This document shows, in pieces, positions 28,142 through 36,923 of a stretch of 64,000 nucleotides of DNA (within the stretch, counting starts at the first letter, position 1; every line of letters starts with the position of its first letter). The DNA lies in NCBI RefSeq assembly GCF_013359865.1, contig NZ_JABMCE010000079.1:45736-109735 (forward strand). The letters are read 5' to 3'. The notes under the pieces are model-generated. The model was not told the origin of the DNA. It made no database searches and saw nothing but the letters and a program-made list of their open reading frames with translations. Origin of the DNA: Curtobacterium pusillum (GTDB taxonomy: Bacteria > Actinomycetota > Actinomycetes > Actinomycetales > Microbacteriaceae). The position numbers and the translations under genes were made by a program.

Positions 28142-29050
28142 GTGCGATGGAGTCGAGTGGGCTGGCCCGCAGTCGGGTACGTCTCACTCGAGGACGTCGA
28201 CGGCTACCCCGAGCACCTCGCACGCCTGCTCTCGGACGCTCCGCCGACCGTGGCGGCACTGGCCTCGGTCACCTGGAGCGAAGCCCGCGTCCAGACCTGG
28301 CGCATCGAGGAGGTGCCCCGTCACGCGGACACCTCGGGTGCCGCCGCCACGCCGGTGCACACCGTCCACGCGGCGTTCGTCGTCCGCAACGACGAGGTCC
28401 TCGACACCCCGGACGGCCTCTGGAAGCGGTGGAACCACGCCCGGGTCACGCTGCGGTTCGACCGCGCGGTGCTCGACCCGCCGGACACCGAGCCCCTCGA
28501 CCTGCTCGCCGGGGACGTCCACGTCTCCCGGGGCGAACTCGCTCACGTCGACGCGGACGTGTGGGAGCTCCGCCTGCTGCTCTCCCCCACCGGCGAGCTC
28601 GCCGTCCACTTCCGCGACGTGGTGATCGAGGTCCGTCCGGTCGACGAAGCGGACTGGTCCGGCCTGGAGGCACGCCCCGCCCACGGCTGGTACGGCCCGG
28701 TGCCGGACGGCTGGGTCGAGTGGGCCACACCCGCGGTCCGCGCGGCGGCTCACGGGGACGTCGGCGGGCTCTCGCTGGCGCTCGACGGCATCGGCACGGA
28801 TCCGGCCGGGATCGACGAGATCGACCCGCGCTGGGGCTTCGCCCCGCTGCACGCCGCCGCCTGGTTCGACCGGCGCGGCACCACGGAGGCGCTCCTCGAG
28901 CGGGGCGCAGACGTCTCCGTCGAGGATTCGGAGGGTCGGACCGCGATGGACCTCGCGCGGGAGCGCGGGTCGCGGAAGGCGGAGGAGGTCCTGCTCGCCT
29001 GGTACGACGCTCCGGCGGCGACCGGCACGCCGGAGCGGCCGGAGGGTTGA
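28142..29050 (+). CDS. Ankyrin-repeat protein
   Basis: A 302-residue cytoplasmic protein. Residues 1 to 190 form an unrecognised alpha/beta region. The C-terminal 100 residues hold ankyrin repeats (WGFAPLHAAAWFDRRGTTEA, LLERGADVSVEDSEGRTAMD, LARERGSRKAEEVL), which bind partner proteins. GTG at 28142 has no ribosome site; TAAGGT at 28130-28135 ends 6 bases earlier, so the mRNA may be leaderless. SGLEARPAHG near residue 178 is encoded by CTGGAGGCACGCCCCGCC, the same 18 bases as in the glycosyltransferase at 18,840, which resembles a dispersed-repeat arm. Partner and function unknown. Confidence 0.75.
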   Translation: MRWSRVGWPAVGYVSLEDVDGYPEHLARLLSDAPPTVAALASVTWSEARVQTWRIEEVPRHADTSGAAATPVHTVHAAFVVRNDEVLDTPDGLWKRWNHARVTLRFDRAVLDPPDTEPLDLLAGDVHVSRGELAHVDADVWELRLLLSPTGELAVHFRDVVIEVRPVDEADWSGLEARPAHGWYGPVPDGWVEWATPAVRAAAHGDVGGLSLALDGIGTDPAGIDEIDPRWGFAPLHAAAWFDRRGTTEALLERGADVSVEDSEGRTAMDLARERGSRKAEEVLLAWYDAPAATGTPERPEG

Positions 29051-29058
29051 GACGGAAC

Positions 29059-29107
29059 GACCTGGAGGCGCGACCCGCGTCGATCACGCGGGTCGCGCCT
29101 CCAGGTC
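29059..29107. repeat. Perfect 22-bp palindromic hairpin, dispersed repeat family
   Basis: 29059-29080 pairs without mismatch with 29086-29107 over a 5-base loop. The arm begins GACCTGGAGGCGCGACC. It lies between the convergent ankyrin and GH1 genes and can act as a two-way terminator. A member of the CTGGAGGCGCG family. Confidence 0.85.
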
Positions 29108-29114
29108 GGAGCGC

Positions 29115-30299
29115 TCAGACCGTGAGCGCGTTGGCGGCGGCGACCCGTCCGTACCAGCGCGCCGAGTCCTTCGGCGTGCGGGCGAACGTCACCGGGTCCC
29201 AGGAGACCAGGCCGAAGGTGGGCCGGAAACCGGACGCCCACTCGTAGTTGTCGAGCAGGGACCAGTGCTGGTACCCGAGGACCTCGATGCCGTCCTCGAT
29301 GCAGGCGTGGATGCCTTCGAGGGCGCCCCGGGTGTAGGCGATGCGACGGATGTCGTCGGCGGTGGCGATGCCGTTCTCGGTGATCATCAGCGGGACGTGA
29401 CCGGAGAGCTCCCACGCGCTGCGGAGTCCGTCGGCGGAGGCGCCCGGGTAGAACTCCCACCCGGTGAGGGTCGTCTCGACGTCGTCCGCGACCGGCAGCG
29501 GACCGTTCGGCCCGATGAAGGTCCGCGTGTACGCCTGCACGCCGAGGAAGTCGTCGCCGGCGGCCTGCTCGAGGTACCAGTCGTCACGCGGGTACCCGTA
29601 GGTCCTGAGCATCTCGTCGGCTCCGGGCTCCCCGTTCGACTTGAACGCCTGCGTGGCGATGGTCCAGCCGGACTGCAGCCCTGCGACCTGGGAGAGGACC
29701 TCGCGGGAGCGCTTGTGCGACGCGAGCAGGGCGTCGGCCACGCCGAGGTCCGGGTTCGGCAGCCCGTAGGCCACCAGGTTGGAGGCGTCCTCGCCGCCCG
29801 CGAGCATCGCCGCGATGTTCGGCTCGTTGATCGTGCAGACGTAGCGGACGCCGTCCTGGACGACGGGGAGCGCGAGTTCCGTGTAGCGGGCGAACAGATC
29901 GGCGGCGTCGGGGGCGCGCCAGAAGCCGTCGCGCTCGAACCAGCGCGGCACGGTGAAGTGCATGAGCGTGACGATCGGCTCGACGCCGAACTCGTGGCAG
30001 GTCTCGACCATGCGGCGGTAGTGGTCGATCTCCGCACGGCTGACGAATCCGCGCTCGGGCTCGATGCGGGCCCACTCGATGCTGAACCGGTACGAGTTCA
30101 GGCCGAGGTCGGCGGCGATGCGGATGTCCTCGCGGTACCGGTGGTAGCTGTCCGCGGCATCGCCCGAGGGCTCGACGATGGTGGTGTCCGGCTCGTGCTC
30201 GTGCACCCACCAGTTGCTGTTGACGTTGTTGCCCTCGATCTGGTGGGCGGCGGTGGCGGCGCCCCAGAGGAAGCCCTTCGGAAAGTCGAGCGTGGTGAT
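29115..30299 (-). CDS. Glycoside hydrolase family 1 beta-glucosidase
   Basis: About 394 residues. GH1 marks: FPKGFLWGAATAAHQIEGN at the N-terminus, acid/base Glu in TINEPNI, nucleophile Glu in MITENGIAT, and YQHWSLLDNYEWASGFRPTF near the end. It cleaves beta-glucosides or related glycosides in the cytoplasm after import. It is shorter than the usual 440 to 470 residues. The start is odd: AAAGGA lies 6 bases before ATC ACC ACG CTC GAC, and no ATG, GTG or TTG is near; upstream in-frame codons lie inside the hydrolase gene. An ATC (or CTG at the hydrolase stop) start is assumed. Last gene of the LacI-controlled importer operon. Confidence 0.85.
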   Translation of the reverse strand: MTTLDFPKGFLWGAATAAHQIEGNNVNSNWWVHEHEPDTTIVEPSGDAADSYHRYREDIRIAADLGLNSYRFSIEWARIEPERGFVSRAEIDHYRRMVETCHEFGVEPIVTLMHFTVPRWFERDGFWRAPDAADLFARYTELALPVVQDGVRYVCTINEPNIAAMLAGGEDASNLVAYGLPNPDLGVADALLASHKRSREVLSQVAGLQSGWTIATQAFKSNGEPGADEMLRTYGYPRDDWYLEQAAGDDFLGVQAYTRTFIGPNGPLPVADDVETTLTGWEFYPGASADGLRSAWELSGHVPLMITENGIATADDIRRIAYTRGALEGIHACIEDGIEVLGYQHWSLLDNYEWASGFRPTFGLVSWDPVTFARTPKDSARWYGRVAAANALTV

Positions 30300-30310
30300 G
30301 ACAGGTCCTT

Positions 30311-31180
30311 TCAGTGCGCGTTCATGAACGCATCGAAGACGGCGAGCGTGCCGAGCGGGTTCTCGACCTGCGGGCCGTGGTAGCTCTCGGGGATGACCTC
30401 GTAGTCGGCACCGAGGCGCGACGCCATGTCCCGCTGCCACGGGATCGGCCAGGCGCCGTCCCAGACGCCGTGCGCCACGAGCGTCGGCAGCCCGGTGTCG
30501 CGCAGGGCCTCGGTGGTGTCGGTCGGGTCCTCGAGGATGGCTGCGCCGCCGAGGATGCTGAGCACGCTCGTGTGGTCGAACCGGAAGCGGGCGAACCGGG
30601 GGTCGTCGGGCAGCTCGTCGTCCGGGCGGCCGGCCCAGAGCGGGTTCTGCGCGTCGAAGAGCGCCCGGTTGGTGCGCGTCTCGGCGACGATGCCCTTCTC
30701 GGCGAACTTGCGGTTCGGCCAGCCGTACGGCCCGGAGCAGAACAGTGTGACGTCGCGGAAGGACGCCGGCGAGGCGATCGCGGCGGCGCGGACGATCACG
30801 CCGCCGAGCGAGTGTCCGATGAGGTGCACGGGGGCACCGTCGTCGAGGAGTCCGGCGACGCGGACCACGTCGGCGGCCTCCTGCTCGAGCGTGTACGCCC
30901 CGCGGCCGTCCGGCGCTGCCGAGTCGGCCTGCCCCCGGCGACTGATGGCCACCGCTGTCCAGCCGGCGTCGCGCAGGAGCGGCATGAACGTGCGCCAGTC
31001 CTCCTTCGAACCGGTGTACCCGGGGACGACGAGGACGATGCCCTTCGACGGACCGGAGGGAACGACGCGGTAGGCGGTGAGCCGTCCGACGGGCACGTCG
31101 ATGCCGACGACGTCGACACCCGCCGGGGTGGGGAGGTGCCCGAAGGGAGGGACGGGAGCGAAGTCGTGGAGCGTGGTCAC
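30311..31180 (-). CDS. Alpha/beta hydrolase
   Basis: A 289-residue serine hydrolase. The nucleophile elbow is HLIGHSLGGVIVRAAA (Ser near residue 119). The oxyanion-side motif is VLVVPGYTGSKEDW, and the catalytic acid and His are likely in LVAHGVWDGAWP and PESYHGPQ. Resembles acylglycerol-lipase/esterase-type enzymes. GTG at 31180 follows GGAGGGAC and overlaps the transporter ATPase stop (GTGA). Position inside a glycoside-import operon suggests it removes acyl groups (acetyl, feruloyl) from plant-derived oligosaccharides; that substrate is inference. Confidence 0.8.
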   Translation of the reverse strand: MTTLHDFAPVPPFGHLPTPAGVDVVGIDVPVGRLTAYRVVPSGPSKGIVLVVPGYTGSKEDWRTFMPLLRDAGWTAVAISRRGQADSAAPDGRGAYTLEQEAADVVRVAGLLDDGAPVHLIGHSLGGVIVRAAAIASPASFRDVTLFCSGPYGWPNRKFAEKGIVAETRTNRALFDAQNPLWAGRPDDELPDDPRFARFRFDHTSVLSILGGAAILEDPTDTTEALRDTGLPTLVAHGVWDGAWPIPWQRDMASRLGADYEVIPESYHGPQVENPLGTLAVFDAFMNAH

Positions 31181-32964
31181 AGGCGTCCCTCCGCGAGTGC
31201 GCGCCGCGGGTTGGGCACGGCGTCGAGCAGGTCGATCGTGTACGGGTCCTGCGGGTTCTGCAGCACCTCGGCCGTGCGACCGCGCTCGACCACGGCGCCG
31301 TCGTGCAGCACCATGATGTCGTCCGTGATGAGCCGGGCGCTCAGCAGGTCGTGCGTGATGTAGAGCAGCGAGACGCCCCACTGCTCGCGCAGGTCCTCGA
31401 GGAGCGCGAGCACCCCGGCGCGGAGCGTGACGTCGAGCATCGAGACCGGCTCGTCGGCGATGATCACCTGCGGGTCCGACGCCAGCGCCCGGGCGATGAC
31501 GACGCGCTGCCGCTGCCCGCCGGAGAGCTGGTGCGGGAGCTTCTGCGCGAACTGCTCCACCGGGGTGAGCCCCACGGTCTCGAGGAGCTCGAGCACACGA
31601 CGGCGGGCGTCGCGGCCTCGCAGCCCGGTGTAGTTCACGACCGGACGGGTGAGGATGTACTCCACCGTGTGCAGCGGGTTGAGGGCCGCGTACGGGTCCT
31701 GGAACACCATCTGCACCGCGGAGCGCAGGTCCTTGAGCCCACGCCGGCCGAGCTTCGCCACGTCCGTGTCGCCGAACCGGACGGTCCCGGTGGTCGGCTT
31801 CTCGACGCCGGTGAGCATCTTCGCGATCGTCGACTTGCCCGAACCGGACTGGCCGACGAGGGCGAGCGACTGCCCGGGCTCGAGGGTGAACGACACGTCG
31901 CGGACCGCCTGGACCGGCTGCTCGCCACGACGAGGGGCCGGGTAGGTCTTCACGAGGTGGTCGACCACGATCGGGTTCTTCGCGGCGCTGCGCTCGCGGG
32001 ATCCGACGGTGCTGAACGACGAGGTCGTCTCCTGGCGCTTCTCGCCCGCGGCGGCGCGCTCGGACCGGTCCGGGAACCCGGGCAGGCTCACGACCTCCGC
32101 GCGGGGGTCCGCGTAGTGCGACAGCAGCATCTTCGTGTACTCGTCCTGCGGGTCGCGCAGGATGTCCTTCGAGCCGCCGTCCTCGACGATGCGACCCTCG
32201 TGCATGACGAGCACGCGCTCGGTGGCCTCGAGGACGATGCCGAGGTCGTGGCTGATGAGGATCGCGGTGAAGCCCTCGGACCGCTGCAGCTCGATGATGG
32301 TGTCCATCACGGCGTGCTGCACGAGGACGTCGAGTGCGGTCGTCGGCTCGTCGAAGACCATGAGGCGCGGCTCGAGCGAGAGCGCCAGGGCGATCGACAC
32401 GCGCTGCCGCATGCCGCCGGAGAGCTCCCCCGGGTAGCGCGCGAGCATCGTGGCGGGCAGCTTCACCTTCTCGATGAGCTCCTTCATCCGGGCGTCCCAG
32501 CGGTCGCGTGGCACGTGTCCGTGCGCCTTGAAGACGTCGATGAAGTGGTTCCGGATCGTCCGCACCGGGTTGAGCGCGTTCATGCCGGACTGCAGCACCA
32601 TGGCGAAGCCGCCCTGTCGCTGCTGGCGGAGCTCCTCCTCGCCCAGGTCACGGATGTCGTGGCCGCCGAAGACGATGCTGCCGCCGTTCGTGCGCGCCGG
32701 CGGCTTCTGCAGCCGGGTGAGCGCGTAGCCGAGCGTCGACTTCCCGGAGCCGGACTCGCCGACCAGGCCGACGAACTCGCCCTTGCGGAGCTGGAAGGAG
32801 ACGTGGTCGACGGCCTGGACGGCCGTCTGCCCGGCCGATTCGTACACGACCGACAGGTCGCGCACGTCGAGCAGGACGTCCTGGATGGCGTTCGTCGCGT
32901 CGGACGGGAGGCGCGTGGCGGCGCCGTCCCGCGCCTCCAGTCCGTCAGTGGTTGCGCCGCTCAT
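31177..32964 (-). CDS. Fused double ATPase of an Opp/Dpp-type ABC importer
   Basis: A 595-residue protein with two complete ATPases, equivalent to DppD joined to DppF. First: Walker A GESGSGKST, signature LSGGMRQR, Walker B LMVFDEPTTALD. Second: Walker A GQSGSGKST, signature LSGGQRQR, Walker B VIIADEPVSMLD. A linker around residues 305 to 345 (ERAAAGEKRQETTSSFSTVG) joins them. It drives the importer formed by the two permeases upstream. The N-terminal stretch TTDGLEARDGAA is encoded by a half-arm of the dispersed palindromic repeat. ATGA overlap with the permease and GTGA overlap with the hydrolase. Confidence 0.92.
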   Translation of the reverse strand: MSGATTDGLEARDGAATRLPSDATNAIQDVLLDVRDLSVVYESAGQTAVQAVDHVSFQLRKGEFVGLVGESGSGKSTLGYALTRLQKPPARTNGGSIVFGGHDIRDLGEEELRQQRQGGFAMVLQSGMNALNPVRTIRNHFIDVFKAHGHVPRDRWDARMKELIEKVKLPATMLARYPGELSGGMRQRVSIALALSLEPRLMVFDEPTTALDVLVQHAVMDTIIELQRSEGFTAILISHDLGIVLEATERVLVMHEGRIVEDGGSKDILRDPQDEYTKMLLSHYADPRAEVVSLPGFPDRSERAAAGEKRQETTSSFSTVGSRERSAAKNPIVVDHLVKTYPAPRRGEQPVQAVRDVSFTLEPGQSLALVGQSGSGKSTIAKMLTGVEKPTTGTVRFGDTDVAKLGRRGLKDLRSAVQMVFQDPYAALNPLHTVEYILTRPVVNYTGLRGRDARRRVLELLETVGLTPVEQFAQKLPHQLSGGQRQRVVIARALASDPQVIIADEPVSMLDVTLRAGVLALLEDLREQWGVSLLYITHDLLSARLITDDIMVLHDGAVVERGRTAEVLQNPQDPYTIDLLDAVPNPRRALAEGRL

Positions 32965-33896
32965 GCGGTGGCCTCCTTGCGCTTGCGGCGCGCGCCCTCG
33001 CGCAGCCGCGGGTTGGACACGGCGTCGACGCCGAAGTTGATCAGGGTCAGGCTCATCGCCAGCAGGGCGATGCAGAGACCCGGGGCGAACAGCAGGATCC
33101 ACTGGCCGGTGAGCAGCGCGTTCGAGTTCTGCGCCCAGTAGAGGATCGTGCCCCAGCTGACGATCGACGAGTCACCGAGTCCGAGGAACTCGAGGCCCGC
33201 CTCGGCCAGGATCGCGCTCGTGGCCGCTCCGAAGAACGAGCCGACGATGAGCGACGTCATGTTCGGCAGGATCTCCCGGAACACGATGCGGGTTGCACCG
33301 TCACCGGAGAACTGCGCGGCGGTCACGAAGTCGCGTCCGCGGAGCGACTGCGTCTGACTGCGGAGGACGCGTGCGCCCCACGCCCAGCCGGTGACCACGA
33401 TGACCGCGATGATCACCGCGATGCCGCCGTTCTGCAGGTAGGCCGCGATGACGATCATGAGCGGCAGACCCGGGATGACGAGGAAGAGGTTCACGATGAA
33501 CCCGATGACCTCGGCGATCCAGCCGCGGACGTAGCCCCAGCTGAGGCCGATCGCGACGGCGACCAGGGTGGACAGGAAGCCCGCGACGGCACCGACCAGC
33601 ACCGAGATCCGAGCGCCGTAGATGATCTGGGAGAGGACGTCCTCGCCCGCGGCGGTCGTGCCCATCCAGTGTGCGGCGGTGGCGTCGGCGCTTCGGGGGA
33701 AGCCGTTCTGGCTCGCGCCGTACGGAGCGAGGAGCGGGGCTGCGATCGCGGTGATCACGAACACCGCGAGGATGATGATGCCGATCCGGGCCTTCGTGTT
33801 CGACCAGACGACGCCGAACTGGCGGGCGACGGAGCGCCACTTGGACGGCGCCGTCTGTTCTTGGGTGCGTACTGCGATGGTGGCGTTGTTCGTCAT
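32961..33896 (-). CDS. ABC importer permease (DppC/OppC-like)
   Basis: A 311-residue inner-membrane protein. It has a cytoplasmic N-terminus, a first membrane helix (IGIIILAVFVITAIAAPLLA) and the OppC-type loop HWMGTTAAGEDVLSQIIYGA. The EAA loop region is RGRDFVTAAQFSGDGATRIV followed by FREILPNM. Five or six membrane segments, ending ALLAMSLTLINFGVDAV, as is typical of DppC. It pairs with the DppB-like permease. Start overlaps that gene's stop (ATGA). Confidence 0.92.
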   Translation of the reverse strand: MTNNATIAVRTQEQTAPSKWRSVARQFGVVWSNTKARIGIIILAVFVITAIAAPLLAPYGASQNGFPRSADATAAHWMGTTAAGEDVLSQIIYGARISVLVGAVAGFLSTLVAVAIGLSWGYVRGWIAEVIGFIVNLFLVIPGLPLMIVIAAYLQNGGIAVIIAVIVVTGWAWGARVLRSQTQSLRGRDFVTAAQFSGDGATRIVFREILPNMTSLIVGSFFGAATSAILAEAGLEFLGLGDSSIVSWGTILYWAQNSNALLTGQWILLFAPGLCIALLAMSLTLINFGVDAVSNPRLREGARRKRKEATA

Positions 33897-34873
33897 CGAC
33901 GCGTCCTCGGGTCCAGGACGCCGTACAGGACGTCCACGATGAAGTTGGCGATGAGCACCGACACGGTGATCATCAGGAAGAGGGCCTGCATGAGCGGGTA
34001 GTCCTGCCCGATCACGGCGTTGAACAGCAGGTAGCCGATGCCGGGGTAGCCGAACACCTGCTCGACCAGGACCGACCCGCCGACCACGCCGCCGAGCGCC
34101 AGACCGAAGCCGGTCAGGTTCGGCAGGATCGCGTTCCGCGCCGCGTACCGGATCGCCACCGTGCGACCACGGAGACCGTTCGCCTCGGCGAAGGTCACGT
34201 AGTCGTCGCCGAGGGTGTTGATCATCGCGTTCCGCATGCCGATGATCCAGCCACCGAGACTCGTCACCAGGATCGTGACCGCCGGCAGGACCGCGTGCTG
34301 CAGGGCGTCCCCGAGGAACGCACCGCTCAGCCCCGGCGTCGACGTCGCCGAGTAGGCGCCCGTCGTGGGGAACCAGTGCAGGACGTAGCCGAGGAAGAAC
34401 AGCAGGAGCAGCGCCGTCCAGAAGTACGGGAACGTCGACATGAAGGAGCCGCTCAGCGTCGGCAGGGAGTCGAGCCAGGTGCCGCGCTTCCACGCCGAAG
34501 CGACACCGATGAGCGTGCCGAGGACGAAGGCGAGGATCGTGACGAGTCCGACGAGGATCAGCGTGTACGGCAGCGCCTTCGACACGAGGTCGCCGACGGG
34601 TTGCGGGTAGAACGTGTAGCTCGTCCCGAAGTCGAGGGTGATGACCTGGTGCAGGTAGCTGACGTACTGGTCCCAGAGGTTGCCGGTCGGGACGCCGAGC
34701 TGCGCCTCGATGGCCTTCTTCGTGGCGTCGGTGACCGGTCCGTTCTGGCTGAGCTTCGCCAGGGCGGCGTCCGTCGGGCTGCCCGGCATGAGACGCGGGA
34801 GCACGAAGTTCAGCGTGACCGCGGCCCAGAGGGTCAGGACGAAGAGGACGAGTTTCTGGAGGATGTACTTCAC
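33893..34873 (-). CDS. ABC importer permease (DppB/OppB-like)
   Basis: A 326-residue inner-membrane protein. GTG at 34873 overlaps the binding-protein stop (GTGA). OppB marks are the first helix KLVLFVLTLWAAVTLNFVLP, the periplasmic loop with LDFGTSYTFYPQPVGDLV, and the EAA region NTLGDDYVTFAEANGLRG with RYAARNAILPNLTGFG. The end FNAVIGQDYPLMQALFLMIT is characteristic. With the DppC-like partner it forms the channel for oligosaccharides or peptides; the glycosidase neighbours favour oligosaccharides. Confidence 0.92.
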   Translation of the reverse strand: MKYILQKLVLFVLTLWAAVTLNFVLPRLMPGSPTDAALAKLSQNGPVTDATKKAIEAQLGVPTGNLWDQYVSYLHQVITLDFGTSYTFYPQPVGDLVSKALPYTLILVGLVTILAFVLGTLIGVASAWKRGTWLDSLPTLSGSFMSTFPYFWTALLLLFFLGYVLHWFPTTGAYSATSTPGLSGAFLGDALQHAVLPAVTILVTSLGGWIIGMRNAMINTLGDDYVTFAEANGLRGRTVAIRYAARNAILPNLTGFGLALGGVVGGSVLVEQVFGYPGIGYLLFNAVIGQDYPLMQALFLMITVSVLIANFIVDVLYGVLDPRTRR

Positions 34874-36621
34874 TGGTTCGTCCCCTGTGTCTTCTGCTCT
34901 TCGAGGATCTTCTTGCCGGCGGCGCTGTCGCGGAGCCGGAGCTTCGAGAAGATCAGCAGCGGGGCCGAGTCGTAGTTCTGCGGTGCCATGTACGGGTCGT
35001 CCGCGCTGGGCCAGCCGACGAACTTGCTGGTGTTGAACAGACCCCAGAGCCCGCCGTAGTACATGCCGATGACCGGCAGGTCGTCGTACACGACCTCCTG
35101 CAGCTGGTCGAGGATCTCCTGCTGCCTCGCGGTGTCGGTCGTCGCCTTGTACTCGTCGAGGAGCTTCTGCGTGTCGGCGTTCCGGTACCGCTCGTAGTTG
35201 TTCACCGTCGACTTGCCGACCGGCTGGTAGAAGTCGCTCGACAGGAGACTGTTGAACGCCTGGTAGACGTCGCCGTTGCCCATGCCGCCCATCGCCATGT
35301 CGAACTGGCCGTTGTTGATGTTCTGCTGGTAGCCGGCGGGCTGCGGTGCCTGGATCGTGACCTTGATGCCGATCGCGGTCAGGTTCCGCTGGACCTCCTG
35401 TGCGGCGCGGAGCCAGTCGGAGTAGCCGTTCGCGGTCATGATCTTGATCTCGAGCTGCTTGCCGTCCTTGACGAGCTTGCCGCCCTGCGTCTCGTAGCCC
35501 GACTTCGCGAAGCTGGCCAGCGCCGCCTTGGTGTCCTGCGTCACGACGCCCTTGTCCGGGATGTCGTCGTTCACGTACCGCTCCTGGTTCGGCAGGATCA
35601 GCCCGGTCTGCGCCGCGGCCTTGAGGTTGCCCTCGGTCGCGGTCTCGGCGATGTCGTCGCGGTTCAGGGCGAGCGAGATGCCTCGTCGCACGTTGACGTC
35701 GTTGTACGGCGCCTTCGTGAGGTTCGGGATGAGGCCGATCACGCCGCCCGGCGGGAACCAGTACGTGTTGGTCTTCGAGGCGGCTCCCCACGTGCCCTCG
35801 ACGTCGGAGATGAACGAGTACGCCCAGTCGTAGCCGCGCGTGACGGTGTCGAGCTGCGTGTTCGTCGCCGGCAGGATGAGGTGCTTGATGGCGATCTTGT
35901 CGGCCTGCCAGTACCGCTTGTTCTTGTCCATCGAGTACTGCTGGTCGGTGTAGTTGCCGAGCACGAACGGCCCGGTGCCGACCGGGTTCGGGTCGCGCCA
36001 GGTCGTCGGGTCCTTGACCCCGCCCCAGTGCTGCTCGCCGAGGATGTAGGTCTGCCCGATGATCGTGAGGCTCGGGACGTCCTCGGACTTCAGGTGGAAG
36101 ACGACGTGATCGCCCTTGCGGTCGATCGTGTCGATGTGCTGCCAGGCGCCCTTGACGTCCATCGCGGGGAACTTCTTCAGCAGGTCGAACGTGAAGACGA
36201 CGTCCTTCGCGGTGAAGGCCGAGCCGTCGGACCACTCGACACCGCTGCGGATCGTCATGTCGATCGTCTTCGCATCAGGCTGCGTCCACGAGCTCGCCAG
36301 CCAGGGGTTGCGCTTGCCGTCGAGGGGGTTCACCTCGATGAGCGGCTCGTACATCCACTTGCTCGCGGTGCGGGCGTTGGCGATGTAGGGGTTGAAGTTG
36401 CGGTCGAACAGCGGGTTGCCGTGGTCCGCGTTGATGAGCATCGTGTCCTTGCCGATGCTCGGGTCCGGTTGGGAACGGACCTGGATGCTGCAGCCGGTGG
36501 CCGCGAGGGCCACGACCGCGATGCCGGCGATGGCCGCGATGAGACGGCCACGCCGGCCCCGGCGGGTGCCGGGGGTGCGCGCGTCATCGTGCCCGCGCGT
36601 GCGCTGTGGGGGAAGCGTCAT
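34870..36621 (-). CDS. ABC importer substrate-binding lipoprotein (SBP family 5)
   Basis: A 583-residue extracellular solute-binding protein. ATG at 36621 is chosen, with GGAGG about 12 bases upstream; a TTG at 36660 would extend into the promoter. The signal LIAAIAGIAVVALAATGC has a lipobox, so the protein is anchored on the outer membrane face. SBP_bac_5 marks are YEPLIEVNPLDGKRNPWLAS, WSDGSAFTAKDVVFTFDLLK, GTGPFVLGNY, VRRGISLALNRDDIAE and QFDMAMGG. The family binds peptides or oligosaccharides such as cello- or xylo-oligomers; the GH1 enzyme and LacI regulator in the locus favour beta-glycosides. First gene of a six-gene operon. Confidence 0.92.
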   Translation of the reverse strand: MTLPPQRTRGHDDARTPGTRRGRRGRLIAAIAGIAVVALAATGCSIQVRSQPDPSIGKDTMLINADHGNPLFDRNFNPYIANARTASKWMYEPLIEVNPLDGKRNPWLASSWTQPDAKTIDMTIRSGVEWSDGSAFTAKDVVFTFDLLKKFPAMDVKGAWQHIDTIDRKGDHVVFHLKSEDVPSLTIIGQTYILGEQHWGGVKDPTTWRDPNPVGTGPFVLGNYTDQQYSMDKNKRYWQADKIAIKHLILPATNTQLDTVTRGYDWAYSFISDVEGTWGAASKTNTYWFPPGGVIGLIPNLTKAPYNDVNVRRGISLALNRDDIAETATEGNLKAAAQTGLILPNQERYVNDDIPDKGVVTQDTKAALASFAKSGYETQGGKLVKDGKQLEIKIMTANGYSDWLRAAQEVQRNLTAIGIKVTIQAPQPAGYQQNINNGQFDMAMGGMGNGDVYQAFNSLLSSDFYQPVGKSTVNNYERYRNADTQKLLDEYKATTDTARQQEILDQLQEVVYDDLPVIGMYYGGLWGLFNTSKFVGWPSADDPYMAPQNYDSAPLLIFSKLRLRDSAAGKKILEEQKTQGTNQ

Positions 36622-36923
36622 TGCTCGGTCGACCTCCGTGTCGAGTCGGTACGGAGACAATGTATGCGCTTACATCGCGTCGCGCAACCGCGTGCTTTGT
36701 TTCGCGGGGCGGCAGGCGCCATGGACTCTCCAAGGCCCAGGAGGCGCGGCTCGGCCCCGCACCGCCGGTCCGCCCGGTGTGGACCGCGCCGGCCGCGGCG
36801 AGTGGACGCGACATGCCGCTCAGGTCCGCCGAGCGGGCAGAGGGCGTCGCCTGCGTACGCCGAGCACGACGTATTTCGCCCGCTCGGGGAACCGGGGAAC
36901 CGGCCGACCGGCGCGGCAGCCGC
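36622..36923 (-). promoter_or_regulatory. Promoter and LacI-type operator of the importer/GH1 operon
   Basis: Minus strand: TTGCGC (36687-36682), a 17-base spacer and TACATT (36664-36659). The near-palindrome TGTATGCGCTTACA at 36661-36674, with the CG centre typical of LacI-family operators, overlaps the spacer and -10, so repressor binding would block RNA polymerase. The rest of the 302-bp gap holds GC-rich sequence and a half-arm (GGAGGCGCGG) of the dispersed repeat. Confidence 0.75.

Noticed and set aside
30300..30440. Upstream extension of the GH1 gene
   Set aside because: The extra residues lie inside the hydrolase gene in another frame, are Arg-rich, and GH1 enzymes start at FPKGFLWG.
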